NCBI GenBank assembly: GCA_035266845.1
Contig: DATFMP010000022.1
Coordinates: forward strand, 89,493-153,492
Length of the DNA stretch: 64,000 nt
Reading direction: 5' to 3'
Origin: DATFMP01 sp035266845
GTDB lineage: Bacteria; SAR324; JACQKK01
The notes beneath the pieces are model-generated. The model had not been told where the DNA came from, ran no database searches, and worked only from the letters and a program-made list of their open reading frames with translations. Shown in pieces: positions 27,145-35,940 of the stretch. Position 1 is the first letter of the stretch, and each line of letters opens with the position of its first letter. A program made the translations under genes and the position numbers.

Positions 27145-27678
27145 TCAGTTGATTTTCTCGCGGCCGCCGGGCGGGTTGAAGTTTTTCAGGATGCGCGTCC
27201 ACTCGTCCTCTTCCTCGCCCTCGTCGCCACCGGCGCGGGCCTCCTCCAGCTCGGGCGTGGGCTCGATCTTGGACTTCTCCAGCACGTGGTTGGCCACGAA
27301 GATGGGCGAGGGCGCCCGCAACGCCAGCGCGATGGCATCGCTGGGGCGCGAATCGATGGAGTAGCGCTCGTCCTTCACCTGGAAGTAGACGCGGGCGAAG
27401 TAGGTGTTGTCCACCAGGTCCACCACCTCCACGCGCTCCACCAGGCCGTGCATCACGGCGATGGTGTTGCTGAGCAGGTCGTGGGTCATCGGGCGCGGGG
27501 ACTGGATGCCCTCCATCTTCATGGCGATGGCATGGGCCTCGAAGATGCCGATCCAGATGGGCAGCATCACGCCGCTGGCCTCGGACTGGAGGATCACGAT
27601 GGGCGAGTTGGTGTTGGGATCCAGCACCAACCGATGCACCTTCATCTCGGTGAAGCCTTCAGAGGTCACGGCTGGCAT
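27145..27678 (-). CDS. bifunctional nuclease family protein (DUF151)
   Basis: 177 residues. DUF151 pattern: VHRLVLDPNTNSPIVIL near the N-terminus, then LPIWIGIFEAHAIAMKMEG, RPMTHDLL and SIDSRPSDAIALALR. The C-terminus carries an acidic GDEGEEEDE stretch. Members have reported DNase/RNase activity. ATG 27678 lies 20 bases inside the 3' end of miaB; a shorter start at 27645 would avoid overlap but removes family-conserved residues. It is co-transcribed with miaB. Confidence 0.85.
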   Translation of the reverse strand: MPAVTSEGFTEMKVHRLVLDPNTNSPIVILQSEASGVMLPIWIGIFEAHAIAMKMEGIQSPRPMTHDLLSNTIAVMHGLVERVEVVDLVDNTYFARVYFQVKDERYSIDSRPSDAIALALRAPSPIFVANHVLEKSKIEPTPELEEARAGGDEGEEEDEWTRILKNFNPPGGREKIN

Positions 27679-29020
27679 CCCTGGCGACGAGTGAATATTT
27701 CCGCGCGGCGACGATGTCCACGGGCACCAAGTCGCCGGGCACACCGGCACTCTCCATCAGCATGACCGGCTTGTTGCCCCGCGTGCGGCCGGTCATGGCG
27801 CCGCCGCCCCGCGGGTGCGCACCCTCCACCAACACTTCCTGCCGCGTGCCGATGAGGGCCGCGTTTCGCTCCTGCACGATCTCGTCGTGGAGGGCGAACA
27901 GTCGCTCCAGCCGTTCCGCGCGCACGCTCTCGGGCACCTGGTCGGGCAGCTCCGCAGCGGGCGTGCCGGAGCGGGGCGAGTACTTGAACGCATACACGTG
28001 GTCGAAGCGCACGGTGCGCATCACGTCCAGAGTGGCCTCGAAGTCAGCTTCTTCCTCGCCCGGGAACCCCACGATGACGTCCGTGGACAGCGCCACATCG
28101 GGCACGTGCCGGCGGATCATGGACATCTTGTCCAGATAGCCCGCGATCTCGTGGTTGCGGCGCATGGCGCGCAGGATGCGATCCGAGCCGGACTGGAACG
28201 GCAGGTGCACGTGCTCGCACAGCTTGGGCAGTTCGGCGTGCGCTTGGGCCAACTCCTCCCGGAAGTCCTTGGGGTGGGGCGAGGTGTAGCGGATGCGCTC
28301 CAACCCTTCGATTTCGTCGAGACGCCGCAACAGCTCCACGAAGTGGACTCCCCCCGCGCGGTAGGAGTTCACGTTCTGGCCCAGCAGCGTAAGCTCCTTC
28401 ACGCCGCCGGCCACCTGGGCCCGCGCCTCCGCCAGGATGTTCTCCGGCTCGCGGCTCACCTCCCGTCCGCGAGTATAGGGTACAACGCAGAAGGTGCAGA
28501 AATTGTTGCAACCCTTGGTGATGGCCAGCCCAGCCTTCACGTCGCCCGCGCTGCCGACATCCGTGCCGAAGTCCGGCACGAAGTTGGCCACCCGCTGGCG
28601 GCGGTGCCGCCATTCGGTGCTGACCACCCGCTCACCGCCGGTCACGCCCTCCAGCATGCGCGGCAAATCGAACACGTGGTCGGGTCCGAACACCAGGTCC
28701 ACCTCCTTCACGCGGGCCAGGATCTCCTCGCCCCGCTGCTGCGAGACGCAGCCGCCCACGCCGATGACGACCTCGGGCCGGGCGCGCTTGATCCCACCCA
28801 GCCGGCCCAGCAGGCTGTACACCTTGTGCTCGGACTTTTCGCGGATGGCGCAGGTGTTCACGAGGATCAGGTCTGCCTGCCGCGGCGAATCCACAGCCAC
28901 GTAGTCCTGGCCACGGAGCTGCTCGAGCATCTTCGCCGAGTCATACTCATTCATCTGGCAGCCGAAGGTCTGCACGAAGACCCGCTTCTGGCCCGGATTG
29001 TCGAGAAGCCTGCGTGACAT
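27659..29020 (-). CDS. miaB: tRNA-2-methylthio-N6-dimethylallyladenosine synthase
   Basis: 453 residues. The N-terminal UPF0004 domain has cysteines in QTFGCQMNEYDS, NTCAIREKSE and VGGCVSQ for the auxiliary cluster. The radical-SAM motif is CNNFCTFCVVPY. A C-terminal TRAM domain ends at VDIVAARKYSLVA. It methylthiolates i6A37 in tRNAs reading UNN codons. Start at ATG 29020 (MSRRLLDN). The window also holds the paralogue rimO. Confidence 0.94.
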   Translation of the reverse strand: MSRRLLDNPGQKRVFVQTFGCQMNEYDSAKMLEQLRGQDYVAVDSPRQADLILVNTCAIREKSEHKVYSLLGRLGGIKRARPEVVIGVGGCVSQQRGEEILARVKEVDLVFGPDHVFDLPRMLEGVTGGERVVSTEWRHRRQRVANFVPDFGTDVGSAGDVKAGLAITKGCNNFCTFCVVPYTRGREVSREPENILAEARAQVAGGVKELTLLGQNVNSYRAGGVHFVELLRRLDEIEGLERIRYTSPHPKDFREELAQAHAELPKLCEHVHLPFQSGSDRILRAMRRNHEIAGYLDKMSMIRRHVPDVALSTDVIVGFPGEEEADFEATLDVMRTVRFDHVYAFKYSPRSGTPAAELPDQVPESVRAERLERLFALHDEIVQERNAALIGTRQEVLVEGAHPRGGGAMTGRTRGNKPVMLMESAGVPGDLVPVDIVAARKYSLVARDASRDL

Positions 29021-29275
29021 GGCCGATCCGTCGGTGGTCGCCGCGCGACCGGGTGTCGGTGCTTCTGCACACGCGCAACCGCTCCAAGGCGATCGCGTCG
29101 TGTGCATGAATTTCCCCTTGCGCAGAGTGCGCCCTCTCGCTTAAAACGCTCGCACATTCCCTGTGGGAGCACAAACGGATATTTGCGGGCGTGCGGCCCG
29201 CAGGCCCGCGCAGACTGAATATCGCGGGAAGCCGTCCCGCATCGCCCGCAATAACCATACGCTGCGCGTTGGCCT

Positions 29276-30139
29276 ATGCTCGATACCCTTCCCCTGGCTC
29301 ATCTCCCGCTGCTGGCGGACGGCGCTGTCTCCTTGGGACTGCGCACCGGACCGCCGGACTCTGCACCTACGGTGGAGGCCCTCAACCAACTCGACCCCGA
29401 GCGCGTGGCCGCGCTGCACCGTGCGTTCGCGACGGCAGGAGCACGCCTGCTGCGCACCAACACGGCCCACGCCACGGCGCTGGAGCTGGAAGCGCAAGGG
29501 CTGGCCGATCGCGCGGAGGCCATCAACAACTCGGGCAGCGCGCTGGCCCGGCGGGCGCTGGGCGGCGAAGGCTTCGTGATGGGCACGCTGGGCTGTCCGC
29601 AGCGGCCGGGGGCGGTGCGCGAGCCGGAGTGGGAGCGCGCCCAGAGCGAGCAGATCATCTACCTCTCGGATACCGAGGTGGACTTCTTCCTGCTGAACCA
29701 CTTCGCGCGGCTGGGCGACGCCCTGGTGGTGACGGAGCGCATCAAAGGGCTGAGCGATGCGCCCGTGCTGGCCGCGCTGCGCCTGAATGCGGCCGGCCGC
29801 ACGGAGGAAGGGCAGTCGGCGGCCGAAGCCGCGGCGGCCCTGGCGGATGCCGGCGCGGACGCACTGGGGTTGAGCTGTGGACCCGGTCCCGAGGCACTGC
29901 CCGCCTGCGTGGAGGCGCTGCTGCGCACCGGACTGCCCGTGGCGGTGCTTGCCGGGCTGAGTGCAGGGGAGGCGGACGCCCCTTATCCCGGCGCCCCGGC
30001 GCTGGACCCCGCTGCCTTCGCGGCATGGCTGGCCCCGCTGGCCGGGCAGGGCGTGTCCATCCTCGGCGGGTGCTGCGGCGCCACGCCGGCACACATCCAC
30101 GCGCTGGCGCAGGCCGTGCGCGCGCCGGATGGCGCGTAG
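29276..30139 (+). CDS. homocysteine S-methyltransferase-like protein
   Basis: 287 residues. A pterin-independent homocysteine methyltransferase barrel with the zinc-binding triad: a Cys in LGLSCGPGPEAL and the pair in GGCCGATPAHI near the C-terminus. The methyl donor may be S-methylmethionine, betaine or a corrinoid protein. Divergent from miaB across 255 bases in which I found no recognisable SAM riboswitch. It is monocistronic, followed by a MITE-like repeat. Confidence 0.85.
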   Translation: MLDTLPLAHLPLLADGAVSLGLRTGPPDSAPTVEALNQLDPERVAALHRAFATAGARLLRTNTAHATALELEAQGLADRAEAINNSGSALARRALGGEGFVMGTLGCPQRPGAVREPEWERAQSEQIIYLSDTEVDFFLLNHFARLGDALVVTERIKGLSDAPVLAALRLNAAGRTEEGQSAAEAAAALADAGADALGLSCGPGPEALPACVEALLRTGLPVAVLAGLSAGEADAPYPGAPALDPAAFAAWLAPLAGQGVSILGGCCGATPAHIHALAQAVRAPDGA

Positions 30140-30204
30140 CGCTCATCGCAGCAACGGCGACACCGGGGCAACGCCCCCATGGCTGGCGGGGACGCCCAGG
30201 CAGC

Positions 30205-30413
30205 GCCTAGTGATGCGCCAAGGCTTAATATTGGAGTTTGCGGAGGAGGAAGGCGCTGCCTCCCTCCTCCGCACCTCCACTCTCCGGCAGGGGCCGAAGG
30301 CCCCTGCACCCCCCAAATGGGGTCAAGGGGGCTTGCTCCCCGGCGGGGGTTCCAAGGGGGTGGAGCCCCCTTGGAGGCGTCTATCCTGAAGTTTAGGGCC
30401 GGCGCTCTACTAG
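30205..30413. repeat. MITE-like hairpin element, copy A (CTAGT termini)
   Basis: 209 bp with inverted ends CTAGTGATGCGCC and GGCGCTCTACTAG (10 of 13 matching). Inside are strong hairpins, including a perfect 9-bp stem at 30287-30307 and a ccaaggg/cccttgg arm pair. The right end contains the stop codon of the converging binding-protein gene (complement 30410-30412). It is the same family and nearly the same length as 63675-63886. Confidence 0.8.
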
Positions 30414-32065
30414 CCCTGCGGATTGGTCTGCTCTTGCGGCTCGGGGGCCAGGTGGCGAGGGGAATCAGCGGGCACGCAGCCGGGGCACACGCGCTCCAGG
30501 AGCCCCTGGGGGGCCCCGCGCCGCAGCAGCACCGGGTGCAGGTTGTCCAGCACAGGCAGATAGGGCAGGTCCTTGCGCAGGGCCACCTCCCAGCGCGGAG
30601 ATGAACCCCCCAGCGGTGCGTGCAGGTCGCGCAAGGTGTCCAACCAGAGGTCCTGCAGTGAGCCGTCGTCCAGGTCCATCACGTCCAGGCTGATATCCGC
30701 GGCGCCAGTGCGGATGGCGCGGTAGAACTGCTCCACGGTGAGCACCTCCACTCGCACGCTCAGGTTCAGGGTCTTGCTCCACTGGGCCTGGATGCGATTG
30801 GCCAGCCGCATCAGCACCGGGTGGTCCAGCACCGCCAGGTGCAGCTCCGGCAGCTCGTGCTTGCCCTCCAGCCACAGGCGACGCGCGCTCAGGGTGTCCC
30901 AGTCCAGCGCCTTGGCGGGGGCCTCCGCCCCCGGAGCGCGCACGGCGCCGAGGAAGCTGCCGGCCGCGGCAAAGCGGCCCGGCCCGTCCAACTGGGCCAG
31001 CTGCTTGCGCGGCAGGGCCAAGGAGAGCGCCAGCCGTCCCGGCTGCCCGAGTCGGGCGGCCAGTTGGGGCGTGAAGCGCAGCACGATCTGCTGCGTGCCC
31101 AGCACCGAGCCCCAGGTGCCCACCTGCGAGGCACGCAAGCGTTCCAGCTCGCCGTCCAGGTCCGCCCCCTCCAGCAGCAGGGCATCCAGCCGCCCGCGGA
31201 AGTAGTCGCGCCAGAGGGCGCGGCGTTCGCGGTAGGCGAACAGGTGCAGCGGGCCGCCCGCATCGGGGCGGTCGTCGCGCAGCTCGTAGGCATAGTCCGT
31301 GCTGGCGGGCAGCAGCGTGACCCCTTTGGGCCAGCGCCGGCAGACGTCTTCCGGCTGCTCACCATCCTGACCCAGGTCGAACGGCAGCAGCTCGCTGCCC
31401 GCCAGCCGGCTGGCAAAGAACGGATCGTGCGTCGGCAAGGGCGCCAGCAACTGCGCCAGGCTGAGCAACTCCGAGGGGTGCGCGTCGGGAAGCCGGGCCA
31501 GGGCCCAGGCGCGCCAAGCGACCAGGCGGTCCACCCCGGTGGCGGGCAGGTCCGGCTGGGCGCCCACCAGCCGGTAGGTGGGAACACCCCACAGTGCCTC
31601 GCTATCCAGCACCACGGCGAGACCCCGCGGGGCGCCGGGCGGCCACGGCAGCGCGCGGTAGAACCAGGGCCACTCCAGCCGCTGCGCGGGCACGCGCGCC
31701 ACGCCGTAGGCCAGCCGCAGCACCCGCAGATCGCGCTGGGATGGCTCGTCCGCCAGGCACAGGCGCGGCCGGGGATGGTAGATGCCCAGCCGCACGGGCT
31801 TTGCCGGAGGTGACGTGGGGCCGGCAGCGGGGGTTGCGGCCGCAGCCTGCCCGGGCACCATCGCCAGCAGCAGCGTCGCCAGCAGCAGTGCCACCCGCAG
31901 CCGCAACCCGGCGATCCCTTCCCGGCGGCCACCAGGGCACGGGGCAGCAAGGACGCAATGCGGTTCAATCACGGGCGGACGGGGCGGCCAAGGTGTCCGG
32001 GCGGTGTGAGCAGGCAGGGCATGCGCGGGGATGGCCGGGCAGGTCATCACACCGCGGCCGCGCAT
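30410..32065 (-). CDS. divergent periplasmic solute-binding protein (SBP_bac_5-like)
   Basis: Up to 551 residues. The C-terminal lobe matches the peptide/opine-type binding protein fold (LMRLANRIQAQWSKTLNLSVRVEVLTVEQFYRAIRTGAADISL). A signal-like hydrophobic stretch (about residues 56-75, ending AAAA) is preceded by an unusually long Pro/Arg-rich leader, so the true start is probably further in. No transporter genes are adjacent; the pairing with an outer-membrane barrel gene (TGATG overlap) suggests an envelope function. Its stop lies inside a MITE-like element. Confidence 0.65.
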   Translation of the reverse strand: MRGRGVMTCPAIPAHALPAHTARTPWPPRPPVIEPHCVLAAPCPGGRREGIAGLRLRVALLLATLLLAMVPGQAAAATPAAGPTSPPAKPVRLGIYHPRPRLCLADEPSQRDLRVLRLAYGVARVPAQRLEWPWFYRALPWPPGAPRGLAVVLDSEALWGVPTYRLVGAQPDLPATGVDRLVAWRAWALARLPDAHPSELLSLAQLLAPLPTHDPFFASRLAGSELLPFDLGQDGEQPEDVCRRWPKGVTLLPASTDYAYELRDDRPDAGGPLHLFAYRERRALWRDYFRGRLDALLLEGADLDGELERLRASQVGTWGSVLGTQQIVLRFTPQLAARLGQPGRLALSLALPRKQLAQLDGPGRFAAAGSFLGAVRAPGAEAPAKALDWDTLSARRLWLEGKHELPELHLAVLDHPVLMRLANRIQAQWSKTLNLSVRVEVLTVEQFYRAIRTGAADISLDVMDLDDGSLQDLWLDTLRDLHAPLGGSSPRWEVALRKDLPYLPVLDNLHPVLLRRGAPQGLLERVCPGCVPADSPRHLAPEPQEQTNPQG

Positions 32066-32721
32066 CACTGGAGGTAGTAGGTAAGCAGGAGCGATACGGC
32101 GCTGATGGTGGGCTTGAGGGCCGGATTCACGGACCCGCCGAAATTCTTGCTCTGCACCGTCTTGAAATCCACATTGTGGACGGTATAAGCGATCTGCATC
32201 CCAAGCTTGCCGAAGAACAGCTCCGCGCCCACACCCAGCGCCACGCCCCGGCCGCTGAAGCGGGCGTCATCCACGGCCGTGCCGGCGTCGAGGTTGGCCT
32301 GGCTGTAAGTGAGCTCGTAGCCGCCCAGGCCGGCGCGGCCGAAAACCTCCGCGACATCGCCCAGCGGCACGCCCACCTTCACGCCGAACAGGACGGAGCT
32401 GAGCTCGGCCTTGTAGGTATGGTTGACCCCGGACGGATCGAAGACCGTATCGTGGCCGCTCACGTTGAGCAGCAGATCCAGCGCTACGTATTCGTTCAGG
32501 CCGAAGCCGCCCGTGAAGGCGAGCCCCCGACCGGATTCCGGTTTGCCTACCTCGATCGTGTTGGGTGCGGCCGTGTAGGTGCGCGTACCGTCGATGCCGC
32601 TGGTGATGCTCTGCTCGCCAAGTCCCACGCCGGCATACAGGCCCTGTCGGGCCAGCGCAGGCGCGGCGGCACCCGCCACCAACAGCGCCACCAGGGCGGC
32701 CATGATCAGCCCGTTACACAT
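32065..32721 (-). CDS. outer-membrane beta-barrel protein
   Basis: About 218 residues from ATG 32721 (MCNGLIMAALVALL); an ATG at 32754 adds 11. The signal peptide ends near APALA-RQG. The mature part alternates short amphipathic strands (QGLYAGVGLGEQ, GRGLAFTGGFGLNEYVALDL, FGRAGLGGYELTYSQ) and closes with a hydrophobic final strand SAVSLLLTYYL, as in small OmpA/OmpW-like eight-stranded barrels. Co-translated with the downstream binding-protein gene. Confidence 0.8.
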   Translation of the reverse strand: MCNGLIMAALVALLVAGAAAPALARQGLYAGVGLGEQSITSGIDGTRTYTAAPNTIEVGKPESGRGLAFTGGFGLNEYVALDLLLNVSGHDTVFDPSGVNHTYKAELSSVLFGVKVGVPLGDVAEVFGRAGLGGYELTYSQANLDAGTAVDDARFSGRGVALGVGAELFFGKLGMQIAYTVHNVDFKTVQSKNFGGSVNPALKPTISAVSLLLTYYLQ

Positions 32722-32842
32722 CGTGTACAGCCCCCACCTCGTTCCGTCGCTCATCGTGCTCTCGCTGGCTCGGCCCCCGCAGGACGATCCTCCGTGCGCA
32801 CGGAAACTTGCGCCGTGGCTCCGACGATCGTTGCCCGCGAGC

Positions 32843-34663
32843 TTAGCCGACGGTGACGGATTTGGCCAGATTGCGCGGCTTGTCGATGCTGCGCCCCAGC
32901 TTGAGGGCTGCGAAGTAGGCGAAAAGTTGCGCCATGACGAGGGACAACAGCGGCGCCACCCGGGCCGAGACCACGGGCAGTTCCACGCGGTCCGGGATGA
33001 GCTCCTTGGCGCGCTGGTCGTCCTCGAAGACGATGCCTGCCACGGGCCCGCCCCGGGCCTTCACCTCCTCCAAGGCGGAGAGGGTCTGCTCGTGCAGGGT
33101 CTTCAGTTCCACGGGCGGCAGCAGGAACAACGAGAGCATGTTCTCATCCACCAGAGCCAGCGTGCCGTGCTTGAGGAAGCCCGCCGGCATGCCTTCCACG
33201 TGCAGGTAGGTCACTTCCTTCATCTTCAGCGCGGCTTCCAGCGAAATCGGGTAGTAGATGCCCCGGCCCATCACCAGCCAGTTGCGGTACTGCACCACGC
33301 GGTCGGCCAAGTTGCGCACGACGCCGGAGCGCTCGTTCAGCGCGTTCTGCACGATGGAGGGGAACGCCTCCAGGTCCTTGTAGTAGGCCTTGTAGGTCGC
33401 CGAATCGATGGGGCCGGAGCGCCGGCCCAGCTCCAGGGCCACGCGCAGCAGGATCACCATCTGCGCGAGCGCGGCCTTGGTGGAGACCACACAGATCTCC
33501 GGACCCGAGCCCTGCAGGATCACCTCGTCGGTCATCGTGCCCAGGGAGGAGCCCATCACGTTCACGATGCTGGCCGTGCGTGCGCCGCGCTCCTTGGCAA
33601 AGGCCACCGCCCGGCGGGTGTCGTAGGTTTCGCCGGATTGCGAGATGGAGATCACCAGGTCCTCCGGACCCACCACGGCCAGGTCCCGGAACTCGTCCGC
33701 GCTGATGGCGGGCAGAAAGCGACCGGTGAGCTGGGAAAAGAAGTACTGGCCCGTAAGCGCGACGTAGTGGGTGGTGCCCACCCCCATCAGGTAGGTCTGG
33801 CGGGCGTTCTGCACCATCTGAGCGTACTTCTCGATCTCCGCCCGGGGCACATTGAGGGCGTTGAGCAGGGTCTGCGGTTGCTCGAAGATCTCCTTGAGCA
33901 TGTAGTGCGCGTAGCCGCCCTTGCGGGAGGTCTCGGCATCCCACTCCACGTGCAGGTGCGGGCGCGTGACCTCCGAGCGATCCGCGATGCGGCGCAGACT
34001 GACGCCCGTGGGCCGCAACACCGCATACTCGCCGTCCTCCATCGTCAGGGCTTCGCGCGTGTGCTGGAGGAAGGCATTCACGTCCGACGCCACGAACTGG
34101 CGCTGCTTGGAGACGCCCAACACGAGCGGGGAGCCCGCACGCACGCAGTAGATCGCTTCCGGATCGGCCGAGGTCACCATGCAGAAGGCGTACGAGCCCT
34201 CCAGCCGGCGCACGGCCGCCAGAAAAGCGTCCTCCACGTTGCCAAATTCCGCATAGGCCAGCGCCACCAGGTGCACCATCACCTCCGTGTCCGTCTCCGA
34301 AACGAAGGGCACGCCCTGATCCTGCAGCTCGCGGCGAATCTCCAGGTAGTTGTTGATGATGCCGTTGTGGACGATGGAGAAGCGCCCATCCATAGAGAGG
34401 TGCGGATGGGCATTGGCCTGCGTGACCTTGCCGTGGGTGGCCCAGCGGGTGTGGGCGATGCCAGCGTTGCCCTTCATGGAGGTCAGGTGCTCGCGCTGGT
34501 TTACCTCCTCCACGCCGCCCACGTTCTTGCGGACGGCCACCTCGCCGTTGTGCACGAGGCTCAGTCCGCACGAGTCGTAGCCACGGTACTCGAGCCGGCG
34601 GATGGACTCGTAGAGGATCTGCACCACGTCCCCGGTGCCTGTGACCCCGCTGATGCCACACAT
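32843..34663 (-). CDS. glmS: glutamine-fructose-6-phosphate aminotransferase (isomerizing)
   Basis: 606 residues. The N-terminal Ntn-hydrolase glutaminase begins with the nucleophilic Cys (MCGISGV, Cys1 after Met removal) and continues with LEYRGYDSCG and HTRWATHG. Two SIS domains follow with ISQSGETYDT, and the protein ends PRNLAKSVTVG. It makes glucosamine 6-phosphate, the first step to UDP-GlcNAc. Start is 8 bases after the end of the GlmU-like gene, same strand, so one operon. Confidence 0.95.
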   Translation of the reverse strand: MCGISGVTGTGDVVQILYESIRRLEYRGYDSCGLSLVHNGEVAVRKNVGGVEEVNQREHLTSMKGNAGIAHTRWATHGKVTQANAHPHLSMDGRFSIVHNGIINNYLEIRRELQDQGVPFVSETDTEVMVHLVALAYAEFGNVEDAFLAAVRRLEGSYAFCMVTSADPEAIYCVRAGSPLVLGVSKQRQFVASDVNAFLQHTREALTMEDGEYAVLRPTGVSLRRIADRSEVTRPHLHVEWDAETSRKGGYAHYMLKEIFEQPQTLLNALNVPRAEIEKYAQMVQNARQTYLMGVGTTHYVALTGQYFFSQLTGRFLPAISADEFRDLAVVGPEDLVISISQSGETYDTRRAVAFAKERGARTASIVNVMGSSLGTMTDEVILQGSGPEICVVSTKAALAQMVILLRVALELGRRSGPIDSATYKAYYKDLEAFPSIVQNALNERSGVVRNLADRVVQYRNWLVMGRGIYYPISLEAALKMKEVTYLHVEGMPAGFLKHGTLALVDENMLSLFLLPPVELKTLHEQTLSALEEVKARGGPVAGIVFEDDQRAKELIPDRVELPVVSARVAPLLSLVMAQLFAYFAALKLGRSIDKPRNLAKSVTVG

Positions 34664-34670
34664 GGCGCCC

Positions 34671-35876
34671 TTACAGGATGGAAGGTTGCGTGATGCTGTC
34701 TGCCACGACCGACCCGGAGCGGATGCGCGTGCCGGGTGCCAGCACGTGCCGGGCACCGATGTAGACGTTGTCGCCGATGAAGGCGCCGAGCTTGGCCATG
34801 CCGGAGCTGATGGCGCCGTCCTCCGTGTCCACGTCCACCGGCTGGCTGTCGGGCCGCACGTTCACGGTGGTGACGCCCGATCCGATGTGCACGCCCTCGC
34901 CGATGACGCTGTCGCCGATGAACGAGAGCCGGCCCAGCGTGGAGCGCGCGAACAGGACGCAGTTCTTCAGCTCGGTTCCGTAGCCCACCACCGAATCGGG
35001 GCCCAGCGAGGAGTACTCGCGGATCAGCGTGTTGTTGCCGACATAGGTGCCGCGGCCGATGTAGCACGGCCCCTTGAGGATGGAGCCGCTGCCGATGACG
35101 ACGCCCTCCTCGATGTGCACCGCACCTTCAATGCGCACGTTGCCTTCCATGCGCGCGGTGGCGTCGATCTCCGCATGGCGCCACATGTCCATGATCATGC
35201 GGTTCGCCTCGAGGATCTGCCACGGGCGGCGGATGTCGATCCAGTTGCCTTCCCACAACACGCCGTGGAACTTCCCATCGCGCACGAGAGTTTGGAAGGT
35301 CTGCTCGATGTCGTGCTGGCACTGGTCCAGCACGCGGAAGATGGTGGGCGGCAGCAGGAACATGCCCGCGAACACGTAGTTAGACAGGGTCGGATCGGTG
35401 GGCTTCTCCACCAGCCGCGTGATCCGCATGTCGTTGTCCAGGTAGACGTTGCCGAACTCGCTGGAGGAGGGCGGCAGCGACAACGCAGCCACGGCGCAGC
35501 CGGACTCGCCGAACTGCTCGGTCAGCGCGGTGAAGGGCTGGCCCGTGGCCAGGATATCCCCGTACACGAGCAGGAACGGTTCGCCGTTGAGCTCGGGCTC
35601 GCAGCGGCGCAGGCCCGCCCCGATGCCGTCGATGGGATCCTGCAGCACGTATTCGATGTTCAGGCCAAAGTTGTGCCCGTGCTCGAAGTAGCGCTGGATG
35701 CCCTCGCGCTTGTGGTTCACCACCACCACCAGATCCACCACGCCCGCATCGCGCAGGGCCTGCGCCATGTATTCCAGGATGGTGCGACCTGCCACACGGA
35801 TCATCGGCTTGGCCCGGGTTTCCGTGAACGGATGGAGCCGTTCGCTGCGTGCCGCGGCCAGAATGACTGCTTTCAT
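34671..35876 (-). CDS. GlmU-like sugar-1-phosphate nucleotidylyltransferase/acyltransferase
   Basis: 401 residues. The N-terminal nucleotidylyltransferase domain (about 1-230) is followed by a left-handed beta-helix of hexapeptide repeats (about 245-390, e.g. VVIGSGSILKGPCYIGRGTY), the architecture of archaeal-type bifunctional GlmU. The nucleotide signature reads LAAARSERLHPFT, lacking both glycines of the usual LAAGxGxRL; Lys in RAKPM and VEKP is kept. Start at ATG 35876. With glmS next to it, UDP-GlcNAc synthesis is the likely pathway. Whether it is fully active is uncertain. Confidence 0.8.
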   Translation of the reverse strand: MKAVILAAARSERLHPFTETRAKPMIRVAGRTILEYMAQALRDAGVVDLVVVVNHKREGIQRYFEHGHNFGLNIEYVLQDPIDGIGAGLRRCEPELNGEPFLLVYGDILATGQPFTALTEQFGESGCAVAALSLPPSSSEFGNVYLDNDMRITRLVEKPTDPTLSNYVFAGMFLLPPTIFRVLDQCQHDIEQTFQTLVRDGKFHGVLWEGNWIDIRRPWQILEANRMIMDMWRHAEIDATARMEGNVRIEGAVHIEEGVVIGSGSILKGPCYIGRGTYVGNNTLIREYSSLGPDSVVGYGTELKNCVLFARSTLGRLSFIGDSVIGEGVHIGSGVTTVNVRPDSQPVDVDTEDGAISSGMAKLGAFIGDNVYIGARHVLAPGTRIRSGSVVADSITQPSIL

Positions 35877-35940
35877 GAACCCGTTCCGATTGCGCTGAAC
35901 CCCCGCGCTGTGTTGAATTCGCCACAGTTGTGGCAACCGC

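Noticed and set aside
29021..29275. SAM or methionine-type riboswitch before the homocysteine methyltransferase gene
   Set aside because: The 255-bp gap has GC-rich inverted words but none of the conserved SAM riboswitch cores I could recognise.
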